The notes under the pieces were generated by a model. The model did no database searches. It was not told the DNA's origin and saw only the letters and a program-made list of their open reading frames with translations. The position numbers and the translations under genes were made by a program. DNA of 64,000 bases, from assembly GCF_030384665.1 (NCBI RefSeq), contig NC_083675.1, positions 1 to 64,000 on the forward strand, given 5' to 3'. This DNA is from Lodderomyces elongisporus (lineage: Eukaryota > Ascomycota > Pichiomycetes > Serinales > Debaryomycetaceae). How positions within the stretch are numbered: the first letter of the stretch is position 1; each line of letters starts with the position of its first letter. Shown piece after piece: positions 18,201-29,402 of this stretch.

Positions 18201-20519
18201 AAAACCAAATGGAATTCTCTTACCTTCAACAATTTGCTGACCAACACAGGCACTCATTTGCGAGATATTAATAAAGGAACCTTTGGAACCTGAAACCACC
18301 ATCTGTTTAACATTGTTTAAATCTTTCAAACTCATTTCTGCAGAACGACCTGCAGTATCACGCGCTTGATTCAAAACACGAGAAACATTGTGTTCAAAAG
18401 ATTCTCTCAAAGTCATACCTGGCTCTGGCTCCAACTTGTTATGCTGGGCATCCAAGATAATCTCCTGCACCTTGGCCTTAGCCTCTTGAATAGTCTTTGT
18501 GATATCCTTCATTGTTGCAGCATCAGCAATTGTATCACCAATACCAATACTGAAACCATTATGAAGAAGCCAAAAGTTGACAACTTTTTGAATCGAACTA
18601 AACAATTGTGCACAAACTGTAGGTCCTTTTTCTCTCATAACAGTGTGGATCAATCCTCCACCTGTAGCACCAACTGTTTTCTTGTCAACAACACCAAACA
18701 TGATTTCACCATCAACAATCAACATTCCGGTATCCTTGGCACTAAGCAAATCTCTTCCTCCATCGAATCTTTGCAAGTGAATACCCTTTGGTATTGCTAA
18801 AGAAAGCATTTGCTTTCCTGACCAAAGTGGCTTGGGCTTGATAATGGCTGGTGGAGGAATGACACCATCCCAATTTGGTATCCAGTAACACATATTCATT
18901 ACTTGGTCATACTCGATGAAAATATCACGCAAAGTCATTTTACGGATACCACACAATGTATCTTGAACAATACCCATCACTGGTTTATTTGATTGAGGAG
19001 AAACAATCTGCAAAGGCACAGCACAAATCTGCGACAACTCTGACCGTGTCTCTGGAGATTGTGGAACATGCAAGTTCATTTCATCACCATCGAAATCGGC
19101 ATTATATGGAGAAGTAACAGACAAGTTCAATCTAAATGTTGAGTATGGCATAACTTTAACTCTGTGCGCCATCATAGACATCTTATGCAATGAAGGCTGA
19201 CGGTTGAACAAAACGGGATCCTCATCCATAAGATGACGCTCCACCCTCCATCCATATTGCAATGCGATATCTCCAGCTCTCTTATTGTATCTCAAATCAA
19301 TACGATCACCAGTATCTCTAATCACATACTTGGCACCTGGGTGCTCGCTGGGACCGTTCCTCACCAATTCCGTTAATTTGTGAATATTGTATGGTGTAAC
19401 AATCTCAGGATATGTCAATGTCTTTGCAATCGAGATGGGGACACCGACTTGGTCCAAGTCCAAGTTGGGATCACCAGAAATAACAGTACGTGCTGAAAAG
19501 TCAACTCTCTTACCCATCAAGTTTCCTCTCAAACGACCTTCTTTACCCTTCAATCTCGCTCTAATCGACTTGATCGGACGACCAGTCTTTTGCAAAGCTT
19601 GAGGTTGCCCTGCAATATCATTATCCATATATGTGGCAACATGGAATTGTAACAATGCCTCGAATTCACTAATGACGTGTTGTGGAGATCCATCCATTTC
19701 CAAACGCTGCACATTCATGTTTGCCTTGATCACATCTGCCAACTTGAATGTCAAGTCATCTTCTCCTCTAGCAGTATCATTGAACGCAATACTTGGTCTA
19801 ACCGGTGGTGGAGGCACTGGCAAAACAGTGATCAACATCCACTCGGGTCTCGCGTAATCTTCATTGAATCCCAAACGATAGCAATCTTCTGAGGTTATGT
19901 GCTTGAAAATTTGGAGAATCTCTGTAGGGGTTAATTGACGACGCTCTGGTTGGTCATTATCTTCAAAGTTTTTATTACTTTTCCATGTACCCCAAAGCTT
20001 GAGACCATCTCGACGAATTGTGGGTTGCGTGTGCCCACATCCACCACGCTTGCCTTCAATTTCGCTTGTCTCACAAATCATCTTGCTTTTGCATAGACCC
20101 CAAACAGCATTAAATCTCTTTTTAGGGTCTCTGATCTTGATTGCTTGTGCCATTAATGGGTTTTCTTCATCAAGCAAGAGCTTGCCACAATGGAAACATA
20201 TACTTTCCAAAACCTTCTTGATTTTGGCAATGAATCCAATATGGAACACGGGTCTGGTTAATTCTATATGGCCGAAATGTCCCGGACATTCTGACATATC
20301 TTCTCCACAAGTTTGACATTTGTAGTTACGATCGATGGAGCCTAGCCTTGGGTCATTCAAACCGCCTTCTTTAAAACGTTTTGTAGCTTGGTCAAATGTT
20401 TCTGGGTAAACAATCTTTGCCACACTAATGGCTCTGATCTCTTCCGGCGACATAAGACCAAACTGGACTTCCTTGATCGATTTCAAAGGTGCACTTGAGT
20501 GAGGAAACTGACGACTCAT
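15282..20519 (-). CDS. RPO21: RNA polymerase II largest subunit Rpb1
   Basis: The 1745-residue catalytic subunit of Pol II contains the N-terminal zinc site [20 protein letters not shown], the [10 protein letters not shown] active-site triad, the trigger-loop and bridge-helix region with [16 protein letters not shown], and the foot and cleft blocks in order. A linker ends in [14 protein letters not shown] units. Then come 29 contiguous heptads (15902 down to 15294). The first 20 are all YSPTSPS. The distal nine include four with Q at position 7 and three degenerate basic ones, ending KPKSPSKKD. Yeast Rpb1 is 1733 residues with 26 heptads. The ATG at 20519 gives [13 protein letters not shown]. 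Its upstream region is unusually long. Confidence 0.98.
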   Translation of the reverse strand: MSRQFPHSSAPLKSIKEVQFGLMSPEEIRAISVAKIVYPETFDQATKRFKEGGLNDPRLGSIDRNYKCQTCGEDMSECPGHFGHIELTRPVFHIGFIAKIKKVLESICFHCGKLLLDEENPLMAQAIKIRDPKKRFNAVWGLCKSKMICETSEIEGKRGGCGHTQPTIRRDGLKLWGTWKSNKNFEDNDQPERRQLTPTEILQIFKHITSEDCYRLGFNEDYARPEWMLITVLPVPPPPVRPSIAFNDTARGEDDLTFKLADVIKANMNVQRLEMDGSPQHVISEFEALLQFHVATYMDNDIAGQPQALQKTGRPIKSIRARLKGKEGRLRGNLMGKRVDFSARTVISGDPNLDLDQVGVPISIAKTLTYPEIVTPYNIHKLTELVRNGPSEHPGAKYVIRDTGDRIDLRYNKRAGDIALQYGWRVERHLMDEDPVLFNRQPSLHKMSMMAHRVKVMPYSTFRLNLSVTSPYNADFDGDEMNLHVPQSPETRSELSQICAVPLQIVSPQSNKPVMGIVQDTLCGIRKMTLRDIFIEYDQVMNMCYWIPNWDGVIPPPAIIKPKPLWSGKQMLSLAIPKGIHLQRFDGGRDLLSAKDTGMLIVDGEIMFGVVDKKTVGATGGGLIHTVMREKGPTVCAQLFSSIQKVVNFWLLHNGFSIGIGDTIADAATMKDITKTIQEAKAKVQEIILDAQHNKLEPEPGMTLRESFEHNVSRVLNQARDTAGRSAEMSLKDLNNVKQMVVSGSKGSFINISQMSACVGQQIVEGKRIPFGFADRSLPHFTKDDYSPESKGFVENSYLRGLTPQEFFFHAMAGREGLIDTAVKTAETGYIQRRLVKALEDIMVHYDGTTRNSLGDIIQFIYGEDGIDATQVEKQSVDTIPGSDESFERRYRIDVLEKNASISTNLLESGEEIQGDVELQKILDEEYNQLLEDRKYLRDVVFPNGDFSWPLPVNLRRIIQNAQQIFHSGRDKPSDLRLDEIVESVRDLCTKFLVVRGDTPLMKEAQENATLLFQCLVRSRLASRRVIEEFKLNKASFEWALGEIETQFQKSVVHPGEMVGVVAAQSIGEPATQMTLNTFHYAGVSSKNVTLGVPRLKEILNVAKNIKTPALTVYLDPEVASDIELAKIVQSSIEHTTLKNVTSSTEIYYDPDPRTTVIEEDYDTVEAYFAIPDQKVEESIEKQSPWLLRLELDRAKMLDKQLTMAQVAEKISQNFGDDLFVIWSDDTADKLIIRCRVVRDPKSLDEDADAEEDQILKRIEAHMLESISLRGIPGITRVFMMQHKVSKPDATGEFKQGKEWVLETDGVNLADVMAVPGVDSARTYSNDFIEILSVLGIEATRSALFKEILNVIAFDGSYVNYRHMALLVDVMTSRGHLMAITRHGINRSDTGALMRCSFEETVEILLDAAASAELDDCKGISENVMLGQMAPLGTGSFDVMVDDKMLQQAPTNVAMVEVADDGGATPYRDLEMEDEQIVVDEGAGFSPVHNAMSDNMNGGLTSYGGQPTSPGNTSPFSYGTTPGYGGTSPGYGGTSPGYGYSPTSPSYSPTSPSYSPTSPSYSPTSPSYSPTSPSYSPTSPSYSPTSPSYSPTSPSYSPTSPSYSPTSPSYSPTSPSYSPTSPSYSPTSPSYSPTSPSYSPTSPSYSPTSPSYSPTSPSYSPTSPSYSPTSPSYSPTSPSYSPTSPQYSPTSPQYSPTSPSYSPTSPSYSPTSPQYSPTSPQYSPRSPNYSPKSPEYKPKSPSKKD
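15294..15902 (-). repeat. 21-bp heptad repeat of the RPB1 CTD (29 copies)
   Basis: Twenty-nine in-frame 21-bp units encode the CTD. Synonymous codons vary between units, so the array is protein-conserved rather than freshly amplified DNA. The period keeps other frames open over the same region, giving a spurious 282-codon frame at 15164-16012. Confidence 0.95.
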
Positions 20520-20914
20520 ACTGTATTATTTCTGATAATGCTTTCTTTTTATCTTGATTAAGAATATAACTCGTGTTTTTCGGTTAATTTTATGGTCACC
20601 TTTTGAAAAAAAAAAAAAGAAAAGGGATTTGATAAAAGTATATTTTTTTAAGGAATTTTTTTTTTTTGGAAATAGTTTTCTGTTTATTTTAAAAAGTTTT
20701 GGGAAAAATAATTGTTGACGGTTTTTTTTTCTGAAATAATTTATATTAAATGTGAATATGTAAAATCTGGTGCTTATGATTCAATAATAAACTAGACACT
20801 TTTGGATGTAAATAAAAAATCAAAAGTGTACTTGTGAAAAAAAAATGTCTCTATAAGATGCAATAATAGTTTTAACGATAAAGAATAGTGTTGGTAGTAT
20901 TAATGGTAATAATG

Positions 20915-20953
<39 letters not shown>

Positions 20954-22747
20954 CAAGGGATGGTTTGAATGCAAACAAGCTAATGAGTGCAACAAGGAGT
21001 TGTGTAGTTTTGGTAAGTTTAGCTGATTAATGAGTTTGAAAAGAACAATAATCTATCACAATTTCAGACAAAGACAACAACTAATGACAATGAGGGTAAT
21101 AATAAGTTAGAACAACGATGGGTATTTGATGTTTGACGTTGAGTAACTGATATTTGATGTTTGATGTCTGATGGCGCAGTCTCTGTTCTTAGCAATGCCA
21201 AATTAAAAAGTTTAAAACAAAAAAATTAACAAAACTAAATGGCAAGTTGAATCCAAGTCTTAATCTATCTCAAGCCTCCAGTACTTTTTCGTAGATAAGT
21301 TTATGGTAGTCAGTAGTTTGCCGTGTGGAAGAAAGGGAGGGTGGTCTATGTGTGTATGTGTGGGTGTGGTAGTGGTGATGTTGTTGTTGTTGAACACTGG
21401 TTTTGTTGCTGACCCATATTCGACTTGTATTTTTTTTTTTCGTTTTGGTTTCTTCTTTTTTGGAAAATTTTATTGTTGTTGTTGTGTTGGTGGTGGGGGA
21501 GAGAAAGAGAGAACTTCGTGCTACCAAATGAGTGGCAAACATTACTCAGTTGACTCTGATTGCACTTCTTTTTTAGTAGCTGGTAAATGGTACATTCTAC
21601 ATGCTAAAAATGTGAATTAGTAAAAACTAAAGTGATTGATGGTTGTGGTGTATCTAAATGGATATTGGTTAAGTTTACAGGTGTTTATAAGTGTTTTTTG
21701 GGAACAGTTTAGTGGGAAAGTTTATCTGTTGATGTTTTAAATTTTTGTCCGTTTGGTTTTTAAACATGTTAAAGTAAATTTGATGCAAAAATTGACCAAA
21801 AAAAAATCTTCATCATTATTCTACTAAGAGCTTGTTACTTCAGTAGAGATATCTATTTCTTTTTCTTACAATTATATATCACACCTTTAATTACTGACCA
21901 AAATAGCCAGTGAGCTCTAGATATCACTCCAAGACAGTTGGCTAGGCAAAAAAAAAAGAAGAGGTTGTTATGTTGTTTAACTCTTTTACCATAGTGTGTA
22001 GATATTTCTGATGGGGGATCTAATAGGTCGTGTAATTGTGTCTACTCTTATTTTTTCGGAAGGATACAGAAGATGAGTGCGAGTGAAAGTGAAAGTGAAG
22101 AAGAAGTAAAAAAAAATTAAAAAATTTAATAGGAATGGAAATAGCCTGACATGAAAGAATTAGAGAGAAGAAACAAGAGAAAAGGGAGAGAGGGAGAGAG
22201 AGAGAGAGAGGGAGACCAAGAGACTTAGTACAAAGTTTGTAGGAGAGGAAAACAGATCTAATATACACACAAAGGTTGAAACAACGAAAATTATCTATAA
22301 TAAAAAAGAGTTTTTTGTTCTTTCAATACAACAGTTGGTGTATCTTTTACTACTTTAGCCGACCACATACATCCATCAGACCGCTTCACAGCTTCACAGC
22401 TTCACCTGCTATACTGCATGGAGTAACAAGAATTTCTTCACAAAGAAATACTCAAGGTCATTGCTAACAAAAGAAAAAAAATTAGGAGAAAAAGAAGAAT
22501 TCAAACTTGTGGATTAAAGTTCATCGCTATTGCAAACACATAAACGATTCACTACAGATTATAAGAAGCAGTTGTACTATTCCATTGACTTTTTTTCCCC
22601 CCTTGTTTTTTTGTTTGTTCATTTTCACTAAATCACTATCAAAATCTCCTAAAAAAACTGTTGAAGGAATTAAAATTGTCGGTTTCATTAAAAAAACTTT
22701 TACTTCTCACAAATTTTGCTATATTAACCTGGTGCCTTTTCAAAAAA
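20520..22747. promoter_or_regulatory. Long divergent RPB1/CKA2 intergenic region
   Basis: At 2.2 kb this is the largest spacer in the window. It holds A/T homopolymers, an AGT trinucleotide run (about 20920-20952), TTTGATGTTTGATG-type repeats near 21120-21170, a G/T-rich stretch at 21340-21500 with a CT-rich partner, and a (GA)n tract at 22186-22212. An inverted repeat TAGCCA/TGGCTA encloses AGTGA/TCACT at 21906-21945. Several 60-100-codon frames occur, but their composition is simple-sequence. No RNA gene is firmly seen. Confidence 0.5.
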
Positions 22748-23734
22748 ATGTCGAACCAAGCAGATTTGAATGTCCTCTCGACAAAGCCAACATCATACTA
22801 CGATTATGAGTCGATGTCAATAGAGTGGAATGACCAGAAAAACTATGAGATATTGCGCAAAATCGGACGAGGCAAGTACTCCGAAGTATTCTTGGGCTTG
22901 GATTTGGTCAAGGGCCAGAAAGTTGTCATCAAGGTACTTAAACCAGTAAAGCGCAAGAAGATCAAACGAGAAATTTCGATATTGAAGAACTTGGTCAACG
23001 GGCCCAATATAATCACTTTACTCGATATTGTCCGAGAGCCACAGCTGAAAACACCCGGTTTAATCTTTGAAAATGTCAACAATATAGACTTTAGAACTTT
23101 ATACCCAACATTTACGGACTTTGACATTAGATTCTACATGTACGAGCTTTTAAAGGCCTTGAGCTACTCACACTCGATGGGGATCATGCATAGAGACGTT
23201 AAGCCACACAATGTGATGATTGACCACGACAAAAAGATCTTGAGGCTTATTGATTGGGGATTGGCAGAGTACTATCACCCAGGAACAGAATACAACGTGA
23301 GGGTGGCATCAAGATATTTTAAAGGACCCGAACTATTAGTCGATTATAGACTCTATGACTATTCCCTAGATCTTTGGTCATTTGGCTGTATGCTAGCCTC
23401 AATGGTGTTTATGAAGGAACCTTTTTTCCACGGAAAGTCAAATACTGACCAACTTGTACAAATTGTTAGAGTTTTGGGCTCTAGTAACCTCAACAAGTAC
23501 CTTGAGAAATATAATCTTACTTTGGGAGACGAATACGAGGATATGGGGTACTACACGCGAAGACCATGGGAACGTTTTATCAATGAAAATAACCAGCATT
23601 TGGTCTCGAATGAGTTTTTGGACTTTATTGATCATTTATTGAGATACGACCATCAAGAGAGATTAACTGCAAAGGAGGCAATGGAGCACCCATACTTTGA
23701 TCCAGTAAGGACTTACACTCCAACCTCATCTTAG
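22748..23734 (+). CDS. CKA2: Casein kinase II catalytic subunit alpha'
   Basis: The 328-residue kinase phosphorylates acidic Ser/Thr sites across many processes. I start at the ATG at 22748 (MSNQADLNV); the frame opens 29 codons earlier, but the added head is not family-like. It has the glycine loop GRGKYSEV (40-47), the VIKVLK lysine, the basic KRKKIKREI substrate-recognition cluster, HRDVKPHN and the CK2-specific DWG in place of [32 protein letters not shown] follows in the activation segment, quoted here only as its motif. The C-terminal part ([19 protein letters not shown]) is closer to yeast Cka2 than Cka1. Confidence 0.9.
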   Translation: MSNQADLNVLSTKPTSYYDYESMSIEWNDQKNYEILRKIGRGKYSEVFLGLDLVKGQKVVIKVLKPVKRKKIKREISILKNLVNGPNIITLLDIVREPQLKTPGLIFENVNNIDFRTLYPTFTDFDIRFYMYELLKALSYSHSMGIMHRDVKPHNVMIDHDKKILRLIDWGLAEYYHPGTEYNVRVASRYFKGPELLVDYRLYDYSLDLWSFGCMLASMVFMKEPFFHGKSNTDQLVQIVRVLGSSNLNKYLEKYNLTLGDEYEDMGYYTRRPWERFINENNQHLVSNEFLDFIDHLLRYDHQERLTAKEAMEHPYFDPVRTYTPTSS

Positions 23735-24012
23735 AATCGATTTTTGTTTTATATTCTGCTTCATCAAAATATTAATAATATTAATAATAATAACTGTAAT
23801 AATTTTAATCTATTTTGTGCGTGTAATGGGAGAAATCTGCTCTAAATGCTGTAGCATTATTACCATTACTAAGGTTTGAAGAAAAGCTAAAGAAAGAGTA
23901 GACAAAGACAAAGCTATAGACAAAGACAAAAAATATTGAAAAACCTATAGTTACATAATATGTATCTCTACTTCAATCCTAACCTCTATAACATACCCCT
24001 TTTGTTTCCTCC

Positions 24013-25356
24013 CTATTCTAATGTCATTCGCCCAAAAGCTTTGTTCAAGGATTTGGCTTTCTTTCCTCTAGATACAGAATTTGCCGCCTCTTGCAATTTC
24101 TTCTTCTCCTCATCCTTCTTGGCCAATTTTCTTCCACCACTTTCTAACTCATAATTATCCAAGAAATCGTCAAGCAAACCTTCCAAATCGGTTCTCTCTT
24201 CTTTCATATCAAATGGTTTAACTTGTTGCGGAGCGCGAGCTTCACTGGCACTGCCCACATACTTTTTGTTCAACTGCTCATACCTATCATCGAGCAATGA
24301 CAACCCTTCTGTTCTAAACAATGCTGAAGACGACATCGAAAATGAACTGGTATCGGTCATGGCACCTTTCTTCTTACGCAACTTGGTCTTCGATTTCTTA
24401 CTTCGTACATCGGGCAAATCACCAAGCTGGTCATCATCATCATTATCATCATCGACAACCTCTCCATTCAAATGTGCTTGTGATTGTGCTTGTGCTGACT
24501 CTTGATCTTCCTCGTCATCCTCTTCGTCGAAATCATCATCTGAATCCCAATCGTGCTGTCGATTTTTATCCTCTTTTTTGAATTTCATGAAATCTCGCTG
24601 CCAATTTGTGTTTACTTCTTCTTTTCCCACCAACTCTTCAGGGGTTTCATCATACTTTGCATCATACTGGTCTGCATAGTTATCAAGATCCCACTCGTCA
24701 TAATCTCCATCTTCACCATCATAATAATCTTCATAAAATTCATCTTCATCTTCAACTTCTCCACTCTTTAACAAATCAGCAAAAACATCATCCTCATAAT
24801 CTTCTTCGTCTTCACCATTTTCTCCACCTTTATGGACAACCTCTTCGATATATGCTTCATCTTCCAATGCCTCCAACACCTCTCTCAATCTGGGATCCAT
24901 ATCTGGTTGAAAGCCTTTCAACTCATCTGGAATACTTTGATTTAAATCACGCAACACTTTTCTCTTTTGCTCCGAAGGTAATTGGTCCCTCAAGAGATCC
25001 TCCAATTTCATCTTTTGTTTCCTTTCGGCCTCTTCTCTCTGCTGCTTTCTAGCAATAAAGACACCATCGGAGTTTCCCAATGGTTTCAAATGCTGCATAT
25101 AATCATATTTGGAATCATCATAAGTGATACCATATTGTGCCGCCATTCCTTCATTCTCTCGAACTTTATCCTTGAGCGATTCCTCAAGATCATGAGTCGT
25201 AAAGATTCTTTTGTTGTTTCCACTGGTGGATTTGCCTTGATTCGTGGGCACCAACACGTTCAGCGAAGCGTCATCGTCAAAGAATCGTGCATCGTCGTGA
25301 GCTCTATGGACAACGTTATACGTTGTAGCATTTTTTTTATCAAACTTTCTACCCAT
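24013..25356 (-). CDS. LTV1: 40S ribosome biogenesis factor Ltv1
   Basis: The 447-residue protein assists late 40S maturation and export and is released upon phosphorylation by CK1. The N-terminal block shows VVHRAHDDARFFDDDASLNVLVP, then AAQYGITYDDSKYDYMQHLKPLG, and later GFQPDMDPRLREVLEALEDEAY. All are Ltv1 signatures. The middle is very acidic (D/E 175-300), and the C-terminus has the basic VKPFDMKEERTDLEGLLDDFL region. Length is close to yeast Ltv1 (463). A PAC-like GATGAG lies about 125 bp upstream. Confidence 0.94.
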   Translation of the reverse strand: MGRKFDKKNATTYNVVHRAHDDARFFDDDASLNVLVPTNQGKSTSGNNKRIFTTHDLEESLKDKVRENEGMAAQYGITYDDSKYDYMQHLKPLGNSDGVFIARKQQREEAERKQKMKLEDLLRDQLPSEQKRKVLRDLNQSIPDELKGFQPDMDPRLREVLEALEDEAYIEEVVHKGGENGEDEEDYEDDVFADLLKSGEVEDEDEFYEDYYDGEDGDYDEWDLDNYADQYDAKYDETPEELVGKEEVNTNWQRDFMKFKKEDKNRQHDWDSDDDFDEEDDEEDQESAQAQSQAHLNGEVVDDDNDDDDQLGDLPDVRSKKSKTKLRKKKGAMTDTSSFSMSSSALFRTEGLSLLDDRYEQLNKKYVGSASEARAPQQVKPFDMKEERTDLEGLLDDFLDNYELESGGRKLAKKDEEKKKLQEAANSVSRGKKAKSLNKAFGRMTLE

Positions 25357-25862
25357 TCTTGAAAGGTAATTTGATGTTGGTGATGTAAAAAAAAATGGAG
25401 CCGTAAATGAACCGTAGAAAGAGGTCTAGGCAATCTGATTTTAATAGTCTCTTCCCGTTGCGGAGAGAATAACAGGACGAGATGAGGAAACTTTGACACA
25501 CAAAAAAGTGTTTTGTTGATTTTTTAATGTTTTATTTTTTATTTTTTACTTTTTTTCCTTTTCTTTTCATAACCATTAGTTCCACAATAGATAGAGAGAG
25601 AGAGAGAGAAAACGGAAAACCAGAAAAACAACAACCAAAAAGAAATAGAGGAAATGACACTTTGAGAGATAGTTAGCTTACTTCAAATCATCAAGATGTA
25701 ACCTAATAAAACTAGAAATGAATAAACTCTAAAACTATATATCTAATAACCACATAGTCCCTCCCTCCACACCTCTCTTTGTCCCAAATGTTATGAAAAA
25801 AAAATCACACCTTTCAAATTTTGCCGGAAAAAAAAATATACAATGATAATGGAAAAAAATAT
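25357..25862. promoter_or_regulatory. LTV1 promoter with PAC-like GATGAG
   Basis: This 506-bp spacer has LTV1 upstream sequence at its low end and the MATE gene 3' end at its high end. CGAGATGAG at 25478-25486 resembles the PAC element of ribosome-biogenesis genes. Poly-T blocks and a (GA)n run near 25592-25608 follow. No gene is seen. Confidence 0.4.
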
Positions 25863-27302
25863 CTACTGAGCATCGTGCATCTTGTCTGATGTCTCAACAA
25901 TCTCATCCCAGTTGCTTCGATAAATCACAAAACATTGACTCATGGCCAACAGTCCAACAGCAATAATCAAACCATACCACAATCCAGGTAAGCCAATGCT
26001 AGTCTTGAATGCTAGATAGTATTGCAAAGGGATAGCAACAACATAATAAGCAAGTGCGTTCAAGATTGAACCAATACGTTGTCTCCCTTGGCCACGCAAT
26101 ACACCAGTGGCAACGACGTTAAAAGTATCACCAATCTGGTTGATTCCCGCCAAAATACTCAAATCTGCAGCAACTTTCAACACATCTTTGTCTGAAGTGA
26201 AAACTTTGGCCAAAGTATGTCTTCCAACAATAAAGATGGTCAAGTTGGTTAAACCAATAATTCCCGCAGTCAAATAGAAAATATTGGTCGTGATCTTGGC
26301 GCTTTTCAACTCTCTCGTGCCGATGGAATGGCCAATACGGGTACTTATTGCCACAGCGTAAGCAAAAGGTGGCTGGTAGAACAAAGTGACCAAACTTGAG
26401 ACGATGGACTGTGCAGCCAACGCAGCAGTGCCAAAAGAGGCAGCATAAAATACCATCACTTCGAATGCAAGGTACTCTGAAATAACCATTACTACACCCG
26501 GTAACGCCAACTTGATCATGGGTGACCAATTGATGAATGCCCTCTTGGTGAACCCACCCCAGCACTGGCTACCATCGATGCACACCACATAGGCCAATGT
26601 TGTAAATGTAATGATCCAATAAGTGCAAGCAATCGACAATGGGATACCGGTGAATCCAAGACTAGTGCTGGGATTATGAACAAACAACCAGTTCAAGTAT
26701 ATATTAAAGGGGAGCGATACCAACAAGACATACGTGCCGGCTTTGAAAATGTGTTGTGCTTGAAGAAACCTTTTACCTGCTTCAAACAAGATATAGGCAG
26801 GGACACCCAAAGTATGCCACTTGAGGAATATCTGTGCCATTTCCACAATCTCCACATCTTTAACAAAGAGGCTTAAAATAAACCCCGCGTTGAACCACAC
26901 AAACGAAAGCGGGATCATAGTCACAAGCATAATAAGACAGGCTCTTTGGAAATAAACACCTACTCCGTGTAAATTTCCAGCACCATACGCTTGGGAACAA
27001 AATGTATCTAATGCAGTAGCCATACCTTGGAAAATGGCCAACCCGGTCATATTAAATGTACATATAGCAATCGAGCATGCTGATAATTCCTTGGGCCCTA
27101 ATCGGCCAGCAAAATACATTGAAGTAGTTGAAAATGCATACTGCAAGAAAAATGTGATGACGAGCGGGATAGTAGCTTGTACTAGCCGCTTTAATTCTGT
27201 AACATATGTGATATTCTTGACTCCCTTCATTGGCTCGACGATTTGTTCACAGCTTTCATAGCTTCTATAAGCTCCTATGAGCAAAGCTTCTTCTGTGCTC
27301 AT
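25863..27302 (-). CDS. MATE-family multidrug/cation efflux transporter
   Basis: I call 479 residues from the ATG at 27302 (MSTEEALLIGAYRSYE); the frame opens earlier only through a GTG. About twelve membrane spans are visible, arranged as two six-helix halves typical of MATE proteins. Family motifs include SMYFAGRLGPKELSA near span 2 and RVLRGQGRQRIGSILNALAYYVVAIP-type sequence in the second half (VLRGQGRQRIG). Fungal members such as Erc1 use H+ or Na+ gradients to export organic cations. The substrate here is unknown. Confidence 0.88.
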   Translation of the reverse strand: MSTEEALLIGAYRSYESCEQIVEPMKGVKNITYVTELKRLVQATIPLVITFFLQYAFSTTSMYFAGRLGPKELSACSIAICTFNMTGLAIFQGMATALDTFCSQAYGAGNLHGVGVYFQRACLIMLVTMIPLSFVWFNAGFILSLFVKDVEIVEMAQIFLKWHTLGVPAYILFEAGKRFLQAQHIFKAGTYVLLVSLPFNIYLNWLFVHNPSTSLGFTGIPLSIACTYWIITFTTLAYVVCIDGSQCWGGFTKRAFINWSPMIKLALPGVVMVISEYLAFEVMVFYAASFGTAALAAQSIVSSLVTLFYQPPFAYAVAISTRIGHSIGTRELKSAKITTNIFYLTAGIIGLTNLTIFIVGRHTLAKVFTSDKDVLKVAADLSILAGINQIGDTFNVVATGVLRGQGRQRIGSILNALAYYVVAIPLQYYLAFKTSIGLPGLWYGLIIAVGLLAMSQCFVIYRSNWDEIVETSDKMHDAQ

Positions 27303-27842
27303 TGGATAGTTTTTTTTCACTTTCTTTTTTTTTTTTTTTTGGTTCTTCCCACCTCTACTGTTTCACGTAGTACCCTGGTCGTCCGTGAATGTACAAAAAA
27401 AATAAAAAATGGATGCAAGCAAGCAAGCAAGCAAAGAAAAAAAAATTTTTAAATAAAGGAATGTGGTGGGCAGCACATTGCTCTGTGAAAAGAAGCATTT
27501 CATTTCCGTTTTATATGTACGATGATGATCAGTGCAACACAAAAATGCGCGGGTTTTCACACAATAGAAATTTTTGAAACGTCCAAAAGAGAGAGAGCGG
27601 AAGAGAGCGGAAGAGAGGGAAAGAGATGGAAAAAGAAAATTAAAGGGAGGAGGAAAAGCGGATCTTATATCCTATTTAGGCAGGCGATGCGCAATTTTGT
27701 CAAACTGAGATAGTAGATATCTATAAAGATAAACAGTCCCACGTGATTGATCAATTTGTTGATTGTGAAAAATTGTTGGTATTATTGGTTATCTACTCTT
27801 TTTCTTTTGTTTTTTTTTTCCTTCAAATCTCGGTCAACTCGA
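27303..27842. promoter_or_regulatory. Upstream region of the MATE gene with a CACGTG site
   Basis: This 540-bp spacer includes a 17-T run near 27325, an (AAGC)n stretch at 27417-27433 and a purine block GAGAGAGAGCGGAAGAGAG at 27587-27620. A perfect CACGTG at 27740-27745 is the likely Cbf1-type E-box. No gene is seen. Confidence 0.4.
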
Positions 27843-28931
27843 TTAGATAAAGATATACAATTTCTTATCGTTCTGAAAACACTTAAATATTGTCGAGACG
27901 TATTTGACGTCCAAAGATACCGGGACTCTGAGCTCCAGGGTTCCCAGAAATTGATAGCTGGGATTGTTACTTTTGATAATAATTGTTTTATCTGTTGGAG
28001 AAAAGCGCACTTTATATTCCACAACTTGGACCGATTTACTTTCAAAGATGATACACAAGTTATAACCATCACTGTTTAATTTTTTAAAAGTGAGTGTATA
28101 ATCAATTGACCTTTGTGTGCTGGTATTACTCAGTGGTTTCAGAGACTGGTTTCCATTTTCTTTAACTGATGCTTTGGCTTTCACCTCTTCAATTAATGGT
28201 TTATTTTCAATTTCCTCAATTAATGGTTTACTTTTCACCTCCTCAATTAGTGGCCTATCCTTTGCATTACCAGCCAATGGTCTGTTGTCCACCTCTTCAC
28301 TAAAAGGTTTCGTCTTCACCTCCTCAATTAACGTGTTCTTGGTATTTTCACGATTAAACAAGTCAGGTAGCTCTCCATCTTCCTCCATGGCGTCATTCTC
28401 AGTTAAATCTCGCACGACATTCAGTGCTACATTATCCTCCATATCTCGTAACTTTGTTCTCGCGCTTTCCAACTCCTGCCGCGTGATCTCAGTTTCTGTT
28501 AAGTCTCCCTTGGATAACATTTTGGGAATGCTATAATCCCTCTCCAAAGTCATCGAGTTGATCAACTCGATGGATTCAATACACCATTCAATCAAGATGA
28601 GACGCAAGTCTTTGCTAATTTGACACCACTGGAAACATCGCGTATTGATGCAGCAGTCATAAACAAGAGAAGGGAACCCTTTTTTATCTGTGGCCTCTCT
28701 TTCTCTAGATACAATAATTGGTATTTCCCATTGGTTTTCAATAATCAAAGGAAAAACAATATCGGGATCAAAGGCAACATCAGGCTGAGGCACCTGATCA
28801 TCGTGACATATATTGATAAACGTTTTGGTCGATATTCTGCTTGTATCTTTGCATTCTAAGATCTTTGTCTTGACAACAAACCCAGGTTTAGGATGCAATG
28901 TAACTTTGTCATTGACATCAATGAGGGACAT
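27843..28931 (-). CDS. PIH1: R2TP complex subunit Pih1
   Basis: The 362-residue protein is the Pih1 adaptor that links Hsp90-Tah1 to Rvb1/Rvb2 for snoRNP, PIKK and Pol II assembly. The PIH-N domain spans about 8-170, with LHPKPGFVVKTKI and WEIPIIVSREREATDKKG. The C-terminal CS-like beta domain covers about 270-362 (YTLTFKKL through RVPVSLDVKY). Between them lies a tandem array of six 9-residue units of the type PLIEEVKSK. Length matches yeast Pih1 (344). The motif that binds Tel2 phosphopeptides is expected in PIH-N. Confidence 0.82.
   Translation of the reverse strand: MSLIDVNDKVTLHPKPGFVVKTKILECKDTSRISTKTFINICHDDQVPQPDVAFDPDIVFPLIIENQWEIPIIVSREREATDKKGFPSLVYDCCINTRCFQWCQISKDLRLILIEWCIESIELINSMTLERDYSIPKMLSKGDLTETEITRQELESARTKLRDMEDNVALNVVRDLTENDAMEEDGELPDLFNRENTKNTLIEEVKTKPFSEEVDNRPLAGNAKDRPLIEEVKSKPLIEEIENKPLIEEVKAKASVKENGNQSLKPLSNTSTQRSIDYTLTFKKLNSDGYNLCIIFESKSVQVVEYKVRFSPTDKTIIIKSNNPSYQFLGTLELRVPVSLDVKYVSTIFKCFQNDKKLYIFI
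28173..28334 (-). repeat. Six 27-bp units inside PIH1
   Basis: Six contiguous 27-bp units encode 9-residue repeats: TLIEEVKTK, PFSEEVDNR, PLAGNAKDR, PLIEEVKSK, PLIEEIENK and PLIEEVKAK. The inner units are diverged and the outer ones similar, so amplification is not very recent. Confidence 0.85.
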
Positions 28932-29402
28932 GGACGCGGTGGTGGAATAATAGTATAGTATCGGTAATTAAAGTGTTACTATGAGTAGTTGTAACTGCAA
29001 GATATATATGAAAAAAAATAAGGTGGGCAAGTGACTCAATGGATGACTGATGATATATATGTTGGATGAGAGATGACTCTGAGTCTTTTATTCTTTCCAG
29101 CTCCTTTGAAATTTTCATTTTTTTCTTTTTTTCATTTTTTTTTTTCTTCCTTCACCTTTTTATGAAAAATCCCAACATTTTCAAGCGCGTATTGTTTATA
29201 AGTACTTCATGCATTTTGGTGCTTTAAGCACGCAAGATCTCAAAGATTCTAAACTACGCATACATTTCCAACAAGTTTTCCAAATACCATCACATATTTA
29301 TTTGTTCTTCTTCTTTCTTTCTTTCTTTCTTTCATTCTTCTTCTTCTCCCCTTTTTCTTTTACTTCATAAACACCTTTGAGCTTCATCTCACTACTTTAA
29401 TC
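28932..29402. promoter_or_regulatory. Divergent PIH1/BPL1 promoter region
   Basis: This 471-bp shared promoter carries poly-T near 29125-29150 and pyrimidine-rich (TTTC)n at 29310-29335 before BPL1. No RNA gene is seen. Confidence 0.45.
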
